In this document: positions 15,995-25,512 of the stretch, in pieces
How the letters are laid out: each line of letters begins with the position of its first letter
Numbering within the stretch: position 1 is the first letter of the stretch
Assembly: GCF_018531465.1 (NCBI RefSeq)
Contig: NZ_JAHDTF010000003.1
Coordinates: 248,001 to 312,000 of the forward strand
Direction of reading: 5' to 3'
DNA length: 64,000 nucleotides
Source of the DNA: Sphaerisporangium fuscum
GTDB lineage: Bacteria > Actinomycetota > Actinomycetes > Streptosporangiales > Streptosporangiaceae
Program-made: the position numbers and the translations under genes
The notes under the pieces: model-generated
Databases searched by the model: none
Told to the model about the DNA's origin: nothing
What the model saw: only the letters and a program-made list of their open reading frames with translations

Positions 15995-17044
15995 TCAGGC
16001 GGGGGTGTTCGGGTGGTGGGTGGCCCGTTCGAGGGACTCGCGGGCCTCGGCCGCCAGGCGGCGGACCAGCTCGCCCGCCGGGACCTCCTCGGCGAGGCGG
16101 TGGGCCTGGCCGGCCCACAGGTTGACGACGCTCGCGTCCCCGGCCTTCCTCCCCGCCGCCCTCAGGGGCGCGGTCAGGTGGTGGACCTGCGGGTAGGCGG
16201 CCGGGGCCTCCTCGGAGTGCTCCCGCAGGAAGCGGTTGACCAGCCCCCTCGCCCGCCGTCCCGTGAACGCCCGCGTCACCGCCGTGCGGTCGTACGACCC
16301 GAGCGCCTCGCGGTGCGCGGCGCTCGTCCCCGCCTCGGGGCAGCGCAGGAACGCGGTGCCGAGCTGCGCGGCCACGGCCCCGGCCACCAGCACGGCCGCG
16401 ACGCCGGCGCCGTCGGCGATGCCCCCGGCGGCCACCACGGGAAGCGGCGTGGCGCGCAGCACCAGCCGAAGCAGAGTCAGCAGGCCGTAGTCGCCCGCGT
16501 CGTCGGTGAACCCGCCCCGGTGACCGCCGGCCTCGATGCCCTGGGCCACCAGGATGTCGGCCCCGGCGGCGTGGGCGGCCACCGCCTCGTCCGGCGTGGT
16601 CACGGTCACCGCGACCGACGCGCCCGCCGCGCGGACCTGTTCGATCACCTCGCGCGCCGGCAGCCCGAAGGTGAACGACACCAGGGGCACCCGCTCCTCG
16701 GTGACGACGGCCAGCTTGGCCTGCCAGGCGTCGTCGTCGTCGGCCGGCGCGCCGAGCTCGACGCCGTGGCGCTCCGCCTCGGCGCGCAGCCGCGCGGCGT
16801 AGGCGTCCACCGCGGCCCGGTCGACCTGCCCGGCCGACGGCACGAACAGGTTCACGCCGAACGGCGCGGCGGTGCGCGACCGCACCGCCGCGATGTCGGC
16901 CCGCAGGTCGTCGGCGGAGCGGTACCCGGCGGCCAGGAACCCGAGCCCTCCGGCCTCGGACACGGCGACGGCCAGCTCGGGGGTGGACGGACCGCCGGCC
17001 AGGGGCGCCTGCACGATGGGATGAGTCAACGCCGCGAGATCCAT
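15995..17044 (-). CDS. nitronate monooxygenase family flavoprotein
   Basis: The 349-aa TIM-barrel flavoprotein begins MDLAALTHPIVQAPLAGGPS, contains the nitronate-monooxygenase signatures ADILVAQGIEAGGHRGG (catalytic His region) and PVVAAGGIADGAGVAAVLVAGA (FMN phosphate site), and ends normally. These FMN enzymes oxidise propionate-3-nitronate or similar nitronates, detoxifying nitro compounds. ATG 17044 is preceded six bases upstream by TAAAGT, so the message is probably leaderless; a GTG one codon earlier is the alternative. The gene is convergent with the AhpD-like gene and divergent from the MoxR-type ATPase. Confidence 0.88.
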   Translation of the reverse strand: MDLAALTHPIVQAPLAGGPSTPELAVAVSEAGGLGFLAAGYRSADDLRADIAAVRSRTAAPFGVNLFVPSAGQVDRAAVDAYAARLRAEAERHGVELGAPADDDDAWQAKLAVVTEERVPLVSFTFGLPAREVIEQVRAAGASVAVTVTTPDEAVAAHAAGADILVAQGIEAGGHRGGFTDDAGDYGLLTLLRLVLRATPLPVVAAGGIADGAGVAAVLVAGAVAAQLGTAFLRCPEAGTSAAHREALGSYDRTAVTRAFTGRRARGLVNRFLREHSEEAPAAYPQVHHLTAPLRAAGRKAGDASVVNLWAGQAHRLAEEVPAGELVRRLAAEARESLERATHHPNTPA

Positions 17045-17141
17045 CACCTCACTTTATCCACACCGCTTCCGCCGGAACGGCATCGGGTATCGGCCGAAAA
17101 GCGGATGCGGGACCGGCGTGCGATTCGTCATTGTTTACGGC

Positions 17142-18203
17142 ATGCAGGCAACCGTCACCGTCACTCCGGCGCGGCTTCCGGACGTGCTTCTGCACGTCGC
17201 GGTGGTGCGCCCGGTCTTCCTGTGGGGTGCGCCCGGCATCGGAAAAAGCTCCCTGGTGCGTGAGTTCGCCGAATCCCTCGGCCTCGAATGCGTGACGCTG
17301 CTCGGCACGCAGCTGGCGCCCGAAGACCTCATCGGCGTCCCCGAACTGGTCGGCGGCCGCAGCCGATTCGCCCCGCCCGAGACCATCGCCCGCGACGAGC
17401 CGTACTGTCTGTTCCTCGACGAGCTCAACGCCGCCGCGCCCGAGGTGCAGAAGGCGTTCTACTCGCTCATCCTCGACCGCCGCATCGGCGCCTACGAGCT
17501 GCCGGAGGGCTCGGTCGTCATCGGCGCCGGCAACCGCGCCACCGACAACGCGCTCGCCAAGCCGATGGCGTCCGCCCTGGTCAACCGGCTCGTCCATGTG
17601 CACCTGCGGGCCTCCTCGACCGACTGGCTCGCCTGGGCCGCCAAGAACGGCATCCACCCGTGGATCGTCGACTACCTCCTCCAGCGGCCCGACCACCTGT
17701 GGAGCGCGCCGCCGAAGACCGAGGAGCCGTTCTCGTCCCCGCGGGCCTGGCACATGCTGTCGGACGTCATGCGCTCCTACGGTGAGGCGCTCGACGACGA
17801 GACCCTGGCCATGCTGGCCTTCGGCACGCTCAGCGTCTCCCACGCCTCGGCTTTCCGCGCCTACGTCAAGACGGTGCGGCACGCCTACGACCTGGACGCC
17901 GTCCTGAAGGGCGAGGCGTCGTGGCCGCGCCGTCCCGAGGACCGTGACCTGCTGTACTTCCTGGCGGAGACCTTCCGGGCCCGTCTGATCAAGGAGCTGC
18001 CCGCCGACAAGCGCGGGGTCTCCGAGCGGGGCCGTGAGCTGGCGTTCCGGGCCAAGGCGCTGCTCGTCGAGCTGGCCGAGGTCTCGCTGGAGTGCGCGCA
18101 GCTCGTCATCGCCTCCGGCGACGACGGCGCGCCGGTGCTGCCCACGTGGTTCCTGGTGGAGGTGGGCCGCGACCTGCCTCGCCTGGTCGCCGCCAGGGGC
18201 TGA
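17142..18203 (+). CDS. MoxR-type AAA ATPase
   Basis: The 353-aa protein has the AAA core with Walker A GAPGIGKSS near residue 30, Walker B LFLDELNAAAPEVQKAF, and sensor region VVIGAGNRATDNALA. The start ATG 17142 is preferred; an in-frame GTG at 17118 adds eight residues and lacks a ribosome-binding site. MoxR ATPases act as chaperones, usually paired with a von Willebrand A protein encoded next door. The partner here begins five bases after the stop. The C-terminal 150 residues are mainly helical and unassigned. The pair probably remodels or loads a metal centre on a client not encoded here. Confidence 0.85.
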   Translation: MQATVTVTPARLPDVLLHVAVVRPVFLWGAPGIGKSSLVREFAESLGLECVTLLGTQLAPEDLIGVPELVGGRSRFAPPETIARDEPYCLFLDELNAAAPEVQKAFYSLILDRRIGAYELPEGSVVIGAGNRATDNALAKPMASALVNRLVHVHLRASSTDWLAWAAKNGIHPWIVDYLLQRPDHLWSAPPKTEEPFSSPRAWHMLSDVMRSYGEALDDETLAMLAFGTLSVSHASAFRAYVKTVRHAYDLDAVLKGEASWPRRPEDRDLLYFLAETFRARLIKELPADKRGVSERGRELAFRAKALLVELAEVSLECAQLVIASGDDGAPVLPTWFLVEVGRDLPRLVAARG

Positions 18204-18208
18204 GGCCG

Positions 18209-20032
18209 ATGGCGTCCCCGAGGAGGAAGAAGGCCGACCCCTGGCGCGAAGCCGTCCACCAGGGGTGGCGTTCCGTCGCCGCGCATCCGATGTTCCGCGG
18301 TATGGTCTACGGCTCGCCCTCGCCCCACCCGGGGGAGCCTCACGACTTCGGCAGGGGCGACTGGGCGGTCGTGACGCCCGAGGGGAGGGTCGTCCACCAT
18401 CCGGCCCGCCGGGCGGAGCCGGAGGAGTGGGCGTGGGTCTTCGCCCACCTCATGCTCCACCTGGGGTTCGGCCACGCCGACCCGCGTACGGCCGTCCCGC
18501 GTGACATCGGCGCCGAGCTCCTGGACCGGGGACACGTGTGGCGGACGCCCGACCCTCTCTACCGTGCCGCGTGCTGCCTGGTCGTCGACCGCTTCCTCGT
18601 CACCATGAAGCTCGGCCGCTGCCCCGAACCGCTGCCGGACGAACCGCCCCGGCAGGACGAGCGGGCGCTGACCGACACCTGGCGGATGTTCGGGCAGCCC
18701 GCGGCGTACATCCCCGAGGGGAGACCCGACTTCTGGATCGGCGACGAGCGCACCGCCAAGCGGGAGGACTTCCAGAAACTCTTCGCCGCGGGCATCGCCG
18801 AGGCCGCCACCGCGGCGCTGGACGCCGCCGGCGGGCCCCGAAGCACCGTCAAGGACCAGGCGGCCGGGCCGTGGGACGCCGCCCTGGCCTGGTTCGTCTC
18901 CTCCTACCCGCTGCTCGGCGCGCTGGCGACCGGCATGAAGATCGTCGCCAACGCCGACCTCGCCCGCGGCTGGGACATCTCGATCGCCGCCGTCAACGCC
19001 GAGGCCGCCGAGATCTACGTCAACCCGCTGGTCACGCTGTCGGCCGAGGAGTGGCGGTTCGTCCTGGCCCACGAGATGCTGCACGCCGCGCTGCGGCACG
19101 GCGAGCGGGTGGGCGGGCGCGACCCGTACATCTGGAACGTCGCCGCCGACTACGTCATCAACGGCTGGCTGGCGGAGATGGGTGTAGGCGAGATGCCCGA
19201 AGGGCTGCTCTTCGACCGGTCGCTGAGCGGTTCGTCGGTCGAGGAGGTGTACGACCGCGTCGCGGTCGACCTGCGCCGCCTGCGCAAGCTCGCCACCCTG
19301 CGCGGGCGCGGCCTCGGCGACGTGCTCGACCGGCCGCTGCCGCACGCCGGCGCGCCGGGCCGCTACCTCGACCTGGACGAGTACTACCGCCGCGCCCTGT
19401 GCGCCGGGCTCGCCTACCACCAGAACGCCGGCCGCGGGTACGTCCCCGCCGGGCTGGAGCAGGAGATCAGGGCGCTGGACCAGCCGCCCCTGCCGTGGGA
19501 CGCCGCCCTGGCGCGCTGGTTCGAGGAGCACGTCCCCTCGGTCGAGAGGCGCCGCTCGTACGCCCGCGCCTCCCGCCGCCAGTCGGCCACCCCGCACATC
19601 CCGCGCCCCGGCTGGGTGCGCCCGGAGGAGACCGTCCAGCGGGCGACGTTCGGCGTGGTCCTCGACACCTCGGGTTCGATGGACACCAGGCTGCTGGGCA
19701 AGGCGCTCGGCGCGATCGCGGCGTACGCCGCGGCCCGCGACGTGCCGAGGGCGCGCGTGGTGTTCTGCGACGCGATGGCCTACGACGCCGGATACATGCC
19801 CGTGGAGGAGATCGCCGGACGGGTACGAGTGCGGGGCAGGGGAGGCACGGTCCTGCAGCCCGGGGTCGACCTGCTGGAACGCGCCGACGACTTCCCGCGG
19901 GAAGGCCCGATCCTGGTGATCACCGACGGCTGGTGCGACGTCGTCCGGGTGCGCCGCGAGCACGCGTTCCTGATCCCGGAGGGTGCGGCCCTGCCGTTCC
20001 GGCCGCACGGCCCGGTGTTCCGCATGTCGTGA
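18209..20032 (+). CDS. VWA-like protein with putative metallopeptidase domain (DUF2201)
   Basis: The 607-aa protein starts at ATG 18209 immediately after the ATPase gene. The N-terminal and central region is a zincin-like fold: HLMLH near residue 80 and, at about 287, LAHEMLHAALRHGERVGGRD followed by WNVAADYVIN. The C-terminal part (about 480-607) is a VWA domain with a complete MIDAS start, DTSGS. This HExxH-like plus VWA architecture is the COG3864 type, known as the standing partner of MoxR ATPases. Activity as a true protease is unproven in the family. The tight spacing implies translational coupling with the ATPase. Confidence 0.85.
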   Translation: MASPRRKKADPWREAVHQGWRSVAAHPMFRGMVYGSPSPHPGEPHDFGRGDWAVVTPEGRVVHHPARRAEPEEWAWVFAHLMLHLGFGHADPRTAVPRDIGAELLDRGHVWRTPDPLYRAACCLVVDRFLVTMKLGRCPEPLPDEPPRQDERALTDTWRMFGQPAAYIPEGRPDFWIGDERTAKREDFQKLFAAGIAEAATAALDAAGGPRSTVKDQAAGPWDAALAWFVSSYPLLGALATGMKIVANADLARGWDISIAAVNAEAAEIYVNPLVTLSAEEWRFVLAHEMLHAALRHGERVGGRDPYIWNVAADYVINGWLAEMGVGEMPEGLLFDRSLSGSSVEEVYDRVAVDLRRLRKLATLRGRGLGDVLDRPLPHAGAPGRYLDLDEYYRRALCAGLAYHQNAGRGYVPAGLEQEIRALDQPPLPWDAALARWFEEHVPSVERRRSYARASRRQSATPHIPRPGWVRPEETVQRATFGVVLDTSGSMDTRLLGKALGAIAAYAAARDVPRARVVFCDAMAYDAGYMPVEEIAGRVRVRGRGGTVLQPGVDLLERADDFPREGPILVITDGWCDVVRVRREHAFLIPEGAALPFRPHGPVFRMS

Positions 20033-20044
20033 CGGCTCACCGGA

Positions 20045-21352
20045 TCAGCGGGTGCTCGCCGGCGGAAGCCGCGCGGTGGACAACCACTCGGAGAACAGGC
20101 CGTCGAGCGGAGAGTCCGCGAAACGGCCGGCCAGGCGGACGAACCGGTCGGTGCTGACGCCGCCGTGCTGGTACGTGCCCGTCCACTCGCGCAGCATCGA
20201 GAAGAACGCCTCGTCGCCGAGCCTGCGCCGCAGGGCGTGCACGGTGAGGGCGCCGCGCTTGTACAGCCGGTCGTCGAACAGCCTCCGTGCTCCCGGGTCG
20301 GCGAGCACGAAGTCCTGGGGCAGCGCCTCCAGCCTGCGGTGCCATCGGCGGGCGTGTGCGTCGGCGCTCTCGCCGCCCGACGCCTCCGACCACAGCCACT
20401 CCGCGTAGGTGGCGAACCCCTCGTGCAGCCAGATGTCCCGCCAGCACTCCACGGTCAGGCTGTTGCCGAACCATTGGTGCGCGAACTCGTGGGCGACCAG
20501 ACGCTCCTCACCGCGCCTGCCGTCCACGTGGTTCCTCCCGAAGACGGACATCCCCTGCGCCTCGACCGGGATCTCCATCTCGTCGTCGACCACCACCACG
20601 GTGTAGGCGGCGAACGGATAGGGGCCGAAGCATTCGGTGAACAGTGCCGCCATCTGCTCCTGGCGGCCGAAGTCGCGCCGCACCCGGGCGGCCATCCGGG
20701 GCGGGAACAACAGCCGCTGCGGCACCGTTCCCGGCACCTCCACCGCGTCGTAGCGCCCGATCTGCACACTCGCGAGGTAGGTCGCCATCGGCTCCGCCTG
20801 CTCGTACACCCAGGTGGTGGTGGACGCCGCGCGCCGCTTGGCGACCAGGCGGCCGTTGGCCACCACTTCGTACGGCGAGGCGGTGGTGACCGAGACGCGG
20901 AAGGCCGCTTTGTCACCCGGGCGGTCGTTGCACGGGAACCACGACGGCGCCCCGGTCGGCTGGCTCGCGACGATCACGCCGTCGCTGAGCTGCTCCCAGC
21001 CGAGCCCGCCCCAGTGGCTCGGCACGGGACGCGGGTTCCCGCCGTACCGGACCTCGACCGTGAACAGGGTGCCTTCGTGCAGGAGTCGCGCCGGGGTCAC
21101 GCGCAACTTGGCGCCGCGATGGGTGAAGCGCGCGGGCAGGCCGTCGACCAGCACCTCGGTGACGCGCAGCGCGTCGTCCAGGTCGAGCGCGAACCGGCTC
21201 AGCGGGCTCGTCGCGGACGCCGACAGCACGGCCGACGCGCGGAGCCGGTTCGGGCCGACCCGGTAGTCCAGCGACAGGTCGTAGCGGTCGACCCAGTAGC
21301 CGTCGTCGCCGCGTTCCGGGAAGTACGGTTGGCCGGAAAGGCCGGGTGTCAT
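20045..21352 (-). CDS. M1 family metalloaminopeptidase
   Basis: The 435-aa protein contains the M1 zinc site HEFAHQWFGN (about residue 286) with the third ligand in LHEGFATYAEW (about 307). The exopeptidase loop reads VEAQGMSVFG instead of the canonical GAMEN. It is about half the length of PepN, like other short actinomycete M1 enzymes, and has no signal peptide, so it should be cytosolic. ATG 21352 lies 20 bp after the stop of the membrane NRPS gene, so the two form an operon. Aminopeptidases that degrade epsilon-poly-lysine have been described in producers of that polymer, which makes this a candidate self-protection or turnover enzyme for the NRPS product. Confidence 0.88.
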   Translation of the reverse strand: MTPGLSGQPYFPERGDDGYWVDRYDLSLDYRVGPNRLRASAVLSASATSPLSRFALDLDDALRVTEVLVDGLPARFTHRGAKLRVTPARLLHEGTLFTVEVRYGGNPRPVPSHWGGLGWEQLSDGVIVASQPTGAPSWFPCNDRPGDKAAFRVSVTTASPYEVVANGRLVAKRRAASTTTWVYEQAEPMATYLASVQIGRYDAVEVPGTVPQRLLFPPRMAARVRRDFGRQEQMAALFTECFGPYPFAAYTVVVVDDEMEIPVEAQGMSVFGRNHVDGRRGEERLVAHEFAHQWFGNSLTVECWRDIWLHEGFATYAEWLWSEASGGESADAHARRWHRRLEALPQDFVLADPGARRLFDDRLYKRGALTVHALRRRLGDEAFFSMLREWTGTYQHGGVSTDRFVRLAGRFADSPLDGLFSEWLSTARLPPASTR

Positions 21353-21372
21353 GGTGCTTCTTGCCTTCCAGA

Positions 21373-24300
21373 TCACTTCGGTGACGGGGCGGACCACGCC
21401 GTGATGGGGTTGCCGAACCAGCGCGTGCCGTCGGGGACGGACTCGCCGCGCATCACCAGGGACGCGGGCCCGACCGTGGTGTTCTCGCCGATGGTCGCCG
21501 CCGGCAGGACCACCCCGTGCGGGCCCAGCGTGGCCCCTTCCCGCAGGACGACCTCGTCGATGCTCATGACACGGTCATGGAACAGGTGGGTCTGCAGCAC
21601 GCAGCCCCGGTTGACGCTCGCGCCGTCGCCCAGGCGCACGAGGTCGGCCTCCGGCAGCCAGTACGTCTCGCACCACACCCCGCTGCCGACACGCGCGCCG
21701 AGCGACCGCAGCCACAGGTTCAGCGGAGCGGTGCCGAGCCACGCCTCGGCGAACCACGGCGCGGCGAGCACCTCGACGAAGTTGTCGGCGAGCTCGTTGC
21801 GCCAGACGAACGAGCTCCACAGTGGCCGGTTGCCCGCGGTGATCCTGCCGAGCAGCGTCCACTTGGCCGCCGACGCCACCGCGGCCGCCAGCACGCCCGC
21901 CCCGGCCAGCGTGACCCCCGTGAGCGACGTCGCGACCGCGAAGCCGTACGACGCGGCGAGGAACTCCAGCGTGGCCGCGACCAGCACCGCGACCGCGACC
22001 GTGCACATCGCGGGCACGATCCGGAAGGCCTCCACGGCGGCGCGCGCGGCCTTGAGGCGGCGCGGCGGGTCGTAGGTGCGGCCGCGGTCGCCGCCCTCGG
22101 CCGTCCTCTGCAGCTCAACGGGCGGCATGCCGAGGTAGGACGACCCCGCCTTGGCCTTCTTGGGCGCGGCCGACAGCACGCCGACCAGGCCGTCCTTCGG
22201 CACCTTGCGTCCGGGAGCCGTCATGCCCGAGTTGCCGAGGAAGGCCCGCTTGCCGATGCGCACCTGGTCGATCCGCAGGTTGCCGCCGACCAGCTCGTAC
22301 GGGGCGACCATCGTGTCGTCGGCGAGGAACGCGCCGTCGCCCACGGTGGTCATCGTCGGCAGGGCGAGCACTGTCGAAAGCTCCACGTCCCGGCCGACCC
22401 TCATGCCGAGGGCGCGCAGCCACACGGGGGTGAGGATGCTCGCGTACAGCGGGAACAGCCACACGCGGGCCGCCGCCATCAGGCGGCCGGTCGCCCACGC
22501 CTGCCAGGCTGGACGACTGTGCACGGGGTGGAGGCCGGGACGCAGACCGACGCCGAGAAGGCGCACGCAGACCAGGACGATCAGCGCGAAGGCGGCCAGC
22601 GAGGTGACCGTCGCGGGCGCGACGCCGTACAGGGCGACCGGCAGCGCCTCGCCCAGCGTGGTCGTGTCACGGACGAACCCCTGCAGGACGGTCAGACCGC
22701 ACAGCGCCGCGGCCACCGGGAGCAGGCTCAGCGACATCGCCGACACCCCGTAGATCGCCTCCCAGAGCCGGGAGCGCGGTGGCCTGGCGGAGGGCCTGAC
22801 GCGCCGCGCCTTGCCCTGCCGCACGGCCGGCGCGCCCGCCCAGCGTTCACCCGCGGGGACCGAACCGGCCACCACCGCGCCCGGAGCCACCTGCGCGTAC
22901 TTGCCGACGCGCGCGCCGGGGAGCAGCGTCGCCCGCGCGCCGATCGTGGCGGCGGCGCCGACGCGGATCTCGCCGACCCGCACCAGATCGCCGTCGAGCC
23001 AGTATCCGTGCAGGTCGACCTCGGGTTCGATCGCCGCGTTCTTCCCCAGCGTCAGCATTCCGGTGATGGGCGGGAGCGTGTGCAGGTCGACGTCCTCGCC
23101 GATCTTCGCTCCCAGGGCGCGCGCGTACCGCGCGATCCACGGCGCCCCGGAAAGCTGCCCCACTCCGAGTTGCGTGGCGAACTGCTCGGCGAACCACAAC
23201 CGCAGGTGCGTCCCCCCGCCCCTCCGATGGGCGCCCGGCCGCAGGCCGCGCAGCAGGACCCGGGCGACGCCGGCCGCGATGCCTATCCGTCCCCACGGCG
23301 AGACGAACAGCAGCCACCCGGCCAGGATCCACCACCACGAGACGGTGGGCGCCCAGGGGAAGGACACCAGGTTGTTCAGGGTGGCGAGCGCGAGGATCCA
23401 GCGCAGTCCGCCGACCGTGAGCAGCGGCACCATGAGCGCCGCCTGCGCCACCGCGGCGCGGCGCGGCACGGGCGCGACCGTGCGTTTCACGGTCTCGACG
23501 GGCGGGCCGTCCAGCGCGGACAGGCGCGTGGCGAGCGCGCCCAGCGTGGGATTCTCGTAGACGTCGGACACCGACGCGGCAGGGTGGCGGGTGCGCAGCG
23601 CCGACACCAGCCGGGCCACCGCGAGGCTCGTACCGCCCTGGGCGAAGAAGTCGGTGTCGCGGCCCGCCGGGACCGAGCCGAGGACATCGGACCAGTGCCT
23701 CGCCACCCACGCCTCGGCGCCCGACAGCTCGGCTGCGGGCGAGCCGTCGGTGGTGGCGCCGGGGAGCGGCCAGGGGAGAGCGTCACGGTCGATCTTGCCG
23801 GAGGTGCGCGTCGGCAGCGCGCCGACAAGCGCCAGGCGCGGGACCAGCGCGGCGGGCAACGCCTCCGTCAGCCTGTCGCGCGCGGCCGCCTCGTCGAAGT
23901 CCTCGCCCGCGACGACGTAGCCGACGAGGAGCTGGTGCCCCGAACCGGTCGTACGGACGGCGGCGGCGGCCGCGGTCACGCTCGGCAGAGCCTGGATCGC
24001 GGCGTCGACCTCGCCGAGCTCGATACGCCGACCGCCGAGCTTGACCTGCTCGTCCGCCCGCCCGACGAAGACCAGACCCTGCTCCTCGGCCCGCACCAGG
24101 TCGCCGCTGCGGTAGGCCCGCTCCCAGCCGAGGGAGGTGAGCGGGGCGTACTTCTCGCGGTCCTTGGCCGGGTCGAGGTACCGCGCCAGGCCGACCCCGC
24201 CGATGACCAGCTGACCGATCTGGCCCATGGACACCGGCTCGCCGTCGTCGTTCACGACGGCGAGGTCCCAGCCGTCCAGCGGCAGGCCGATCCGCACCTG

Positions 24301-25374
24301 GCCGTGGCCGGGCAGCGGGGCCGCGCACGCCACGACGGTCGCCTCGGTGGGACCGTAGGTGTTCCACACCTCCCGCCCCGGCACGGCCAGCCGCTCGGCC
24401 AGCTCCGGCGGGCACGCCTCTCCGCCGAAGATCAGCAGGCGCACGTCGTCGAGGGTCTCGACCGGCCACAACGCGGCCAGGGTCGGCACGGTGGAGACGA
24501 CGGTGACGCCCCTGTCGACCAGCCAGGGGCCGAGGTCCATGCCGGTGCGCACGAGCGCCCGAGGGGCGGCGACCAGGCAGGCACCATGCCGCCACGCCAG
24601 CCACATCTCCTCACAGGAGGCGTCGAACGCCACGGAAAGGCCGGCCAGCACGCGGTCTCCGGGGCCGACCGGCTCCTCCCGCAGGAACAGGCGGGCCTCG
24701 GCGTCGACGAACGCCGCCGCACTGCGGTGCGTCACGGCGACGCCCTTGGGCCTGCCCGTCGACCCGGAGGTGAAGATGATCCAGGCGTCGTCCTCCAGCC
24801 CGGGACGGCCGAGGTCCGGCAGGCGGGCGGGACGGTCACGGGACTCGCCGCGCACCGAGATCGAGTGTCCCTCACCGATGACGGCGAAGACGTCCGCCTC
24901 GGCGAAGACGAGCTCGGCCCGTTCGTCCGGATCGTCGGCGTCCACGGGGACGTACGCGGCGCCGGCGGTCAGCACGGCGAGGATCGCGACGTACAGGCCC
25001 ACGGTGCCCGACGGCACGCGCACGCCCACCCGGTCTCCGGGCTCCACACCGGCCGCGCGCAGCGCGGCGGCCACCCTCGCGGCCTCGGCGCGCAGGCCGG
25101 TGTAGTCGAGGGAGGTCGTCCCGTCGTCGAGCGCCGGCATGCGAGGGTGCCGGCGGGCCGTCTCGTCGAGGATGTCGAGCAGCGTGCGCGCGGGCGCGGC
25201 GGCGTCCCCGGCCAGGAAGAGCGCGGGCGCGGCCACGGTGGCGGCAGGAGACGAATGATCGGTTGGAGACGGACGGTCGGTTAGAGACGGACGCAAACTC
25301 ACTCCCCAGGGTGCCCGGACGTGCGTCTGGGACTTCGTCGCGGGCGGCAGGGGATCCGGCATCACGCGGATCAT
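21373..25374 (-). CDS. Pls/PosA-type membrane NRPS (epsilon-poly-lysine synthetase family)
   Basis: The 1333-aa protein has the architecture of epsilon-poly-L-lysine synthetase (about 1300 aa): an adenylation domain (about 40-545; FTSGSTGRPKG, NTYGPTEATVV, YRSGDLVRA, SGKIDR), a carrier domain with the phosphopantetheine Ser in GGTSL (about 579), then a long C-terminal part. That part has three transmembrane pairs (near 645, 870-960 and 1118-1180) alternating with three hexapeptide left-handed-helix segments (near 820, 1010 and 1260-1320), which replace a normal condensation/thioesterase. Pls enzymes couple one amino acid iteratively and release a homopolymer. By manual alignment the specificity residues read D-A-E-S/T-I-G-T-V-V-K, close to lysine codes. 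The product is therefore predicted to be a short cationic poly-amino acid. A -10-like TAGAAT lies at 25427-25422. Confidence 0.85.
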   Translation of the reverse strand: MIRVMPDPLPPATKSQTHVRAPWGVSLRPSLTDRPSPTDHSSPAATVAAPALFLAGDAAAPARTLLDILDETARRHPRMPALDDGTTSLDYTGLRAEAARVAAALRAAGVEPGDRVGVRVPSGTVGLYVAILAVLTAGAAYVPVDADDPDERAELVFAEADVFAVIGEGHSISVRGESRDRPARLPDLGRPGLEDDAWIIFTSGSTGRPKGVAVTHRSAAAFVDAEARLFLREEPVGPGDRVLAGLSVAFDASCEEMWLAWRHGACLVAAPRALVRTGMDLGPWLVDRGVTVVSTVPTLAALWPVETLDDVRLLIFGGEACPPELAERLAVPGREVWNTYGPTEATVVACAAPLPGHGQVRIGLPLDGWDLAVVNDDGEPVSMGQIGQLVIGGVGLARYLDPAKDREKYAPLTSLGWERAYRSGDLVRAEEQGLVFVGRADEQVKLGGRRIELGEVDAAIQALPSVTAAAAAVRTTGSGHQLLVGYVVAGEDFDEAAARDRLTEALPAALVPRLALVGALPTRTSGKIDRDALPWPLPGATTDGSPAAELSGAEAWVARHWSDVLGSVPAGRDTDFFAQGGTSLAVARLVSALRTRHPAASVSDVYENPTLGALATRLSALDGPPVETVKRTVAPVPRRAAVAQAALMVPLLTVGGLRWILALATLNNLVSFPWAPTVSWWWILAGWLLFVSPWGRIGIAAGVARVLLRGLRPGAHRRGGGTHLRLWFAEQFATQLGVGQLSGAPWIARYARALGAKIGEDVDLHTLPPITGMLTLGKNAAIEPEVDLHGYWLDGDLVRVGEIRVGAAATIGARATLLPGARVGKYAQVAPGAVVAGSVPAGERWAGAPAVRQGKARRVRPSARPPRSRLWEAIYGVSAMSLSLLPVAAALCGLTVLQGFVRDTTTLGEALPVALYGVAPATVTSLAAFALIVLVCVRLLGVGLRPGLHPVHSRPAWQAWATGRLMAAARVWLFPLYASILTPVWLRALGMRVGRDVELSTVLALPTMTTVGDGAFLADDTMVAPYELVGGNLRIDQVRIGKRAFLGNSGMTAPGRKVPKDGLVGVLSAAPKKAKAGSSYLGMPPVELQRTAEGGDRGRTYDPPRRLKAARAAVEAFRIVPAMCTVAVAVLVAATLEFLAASYGFAVATSLTGVTLAGAGVLAAAVASAAKWTLLGRITAGNRPLWSSFVWRNELADNFVEVLAAPWFAEAWLGTAPLNLWLRSLGARVGSGVWCETYWLPEADLVRLGDGASVNRGCVLQTHLFHDRVMSIDEVVLREGATLGPHGVVLPAATIGENTTVGPASLVMRGESVPDGTRWFGNPITAWSAPSPK

Positions 25375-25512
25375 GTTTCGGTTCCGGACCGGCCCGACGT
25401 GACGCCGTTGGCAATCGCAAGATTCTAAGCGCTCGGCCCGCTGACTCCTATTCCCACGGGCCTTCCGGCGCTTGCGCGTGCCGGCCGGTCCGGTCGTGCG
25501 GCGTACGCCGCC

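Noticed and set aside
18092..18208. Longer N-terminus for the VWA/metallopeptidase protein
   Set aside because: The extra 39 residues overlap the ATPase gene and are Arg-rich nonsense; ATG 18209 right after the ATPase stop fits an operon.
21517..25284. 1255-codon open frame on the plus strand opposite the NRPS gene
   Set aside because: It is antisense to a protein with clear domains, is dominated by Arg/Gly/Ala/His, and is the usual shadow frame of high-GC coding DNA.
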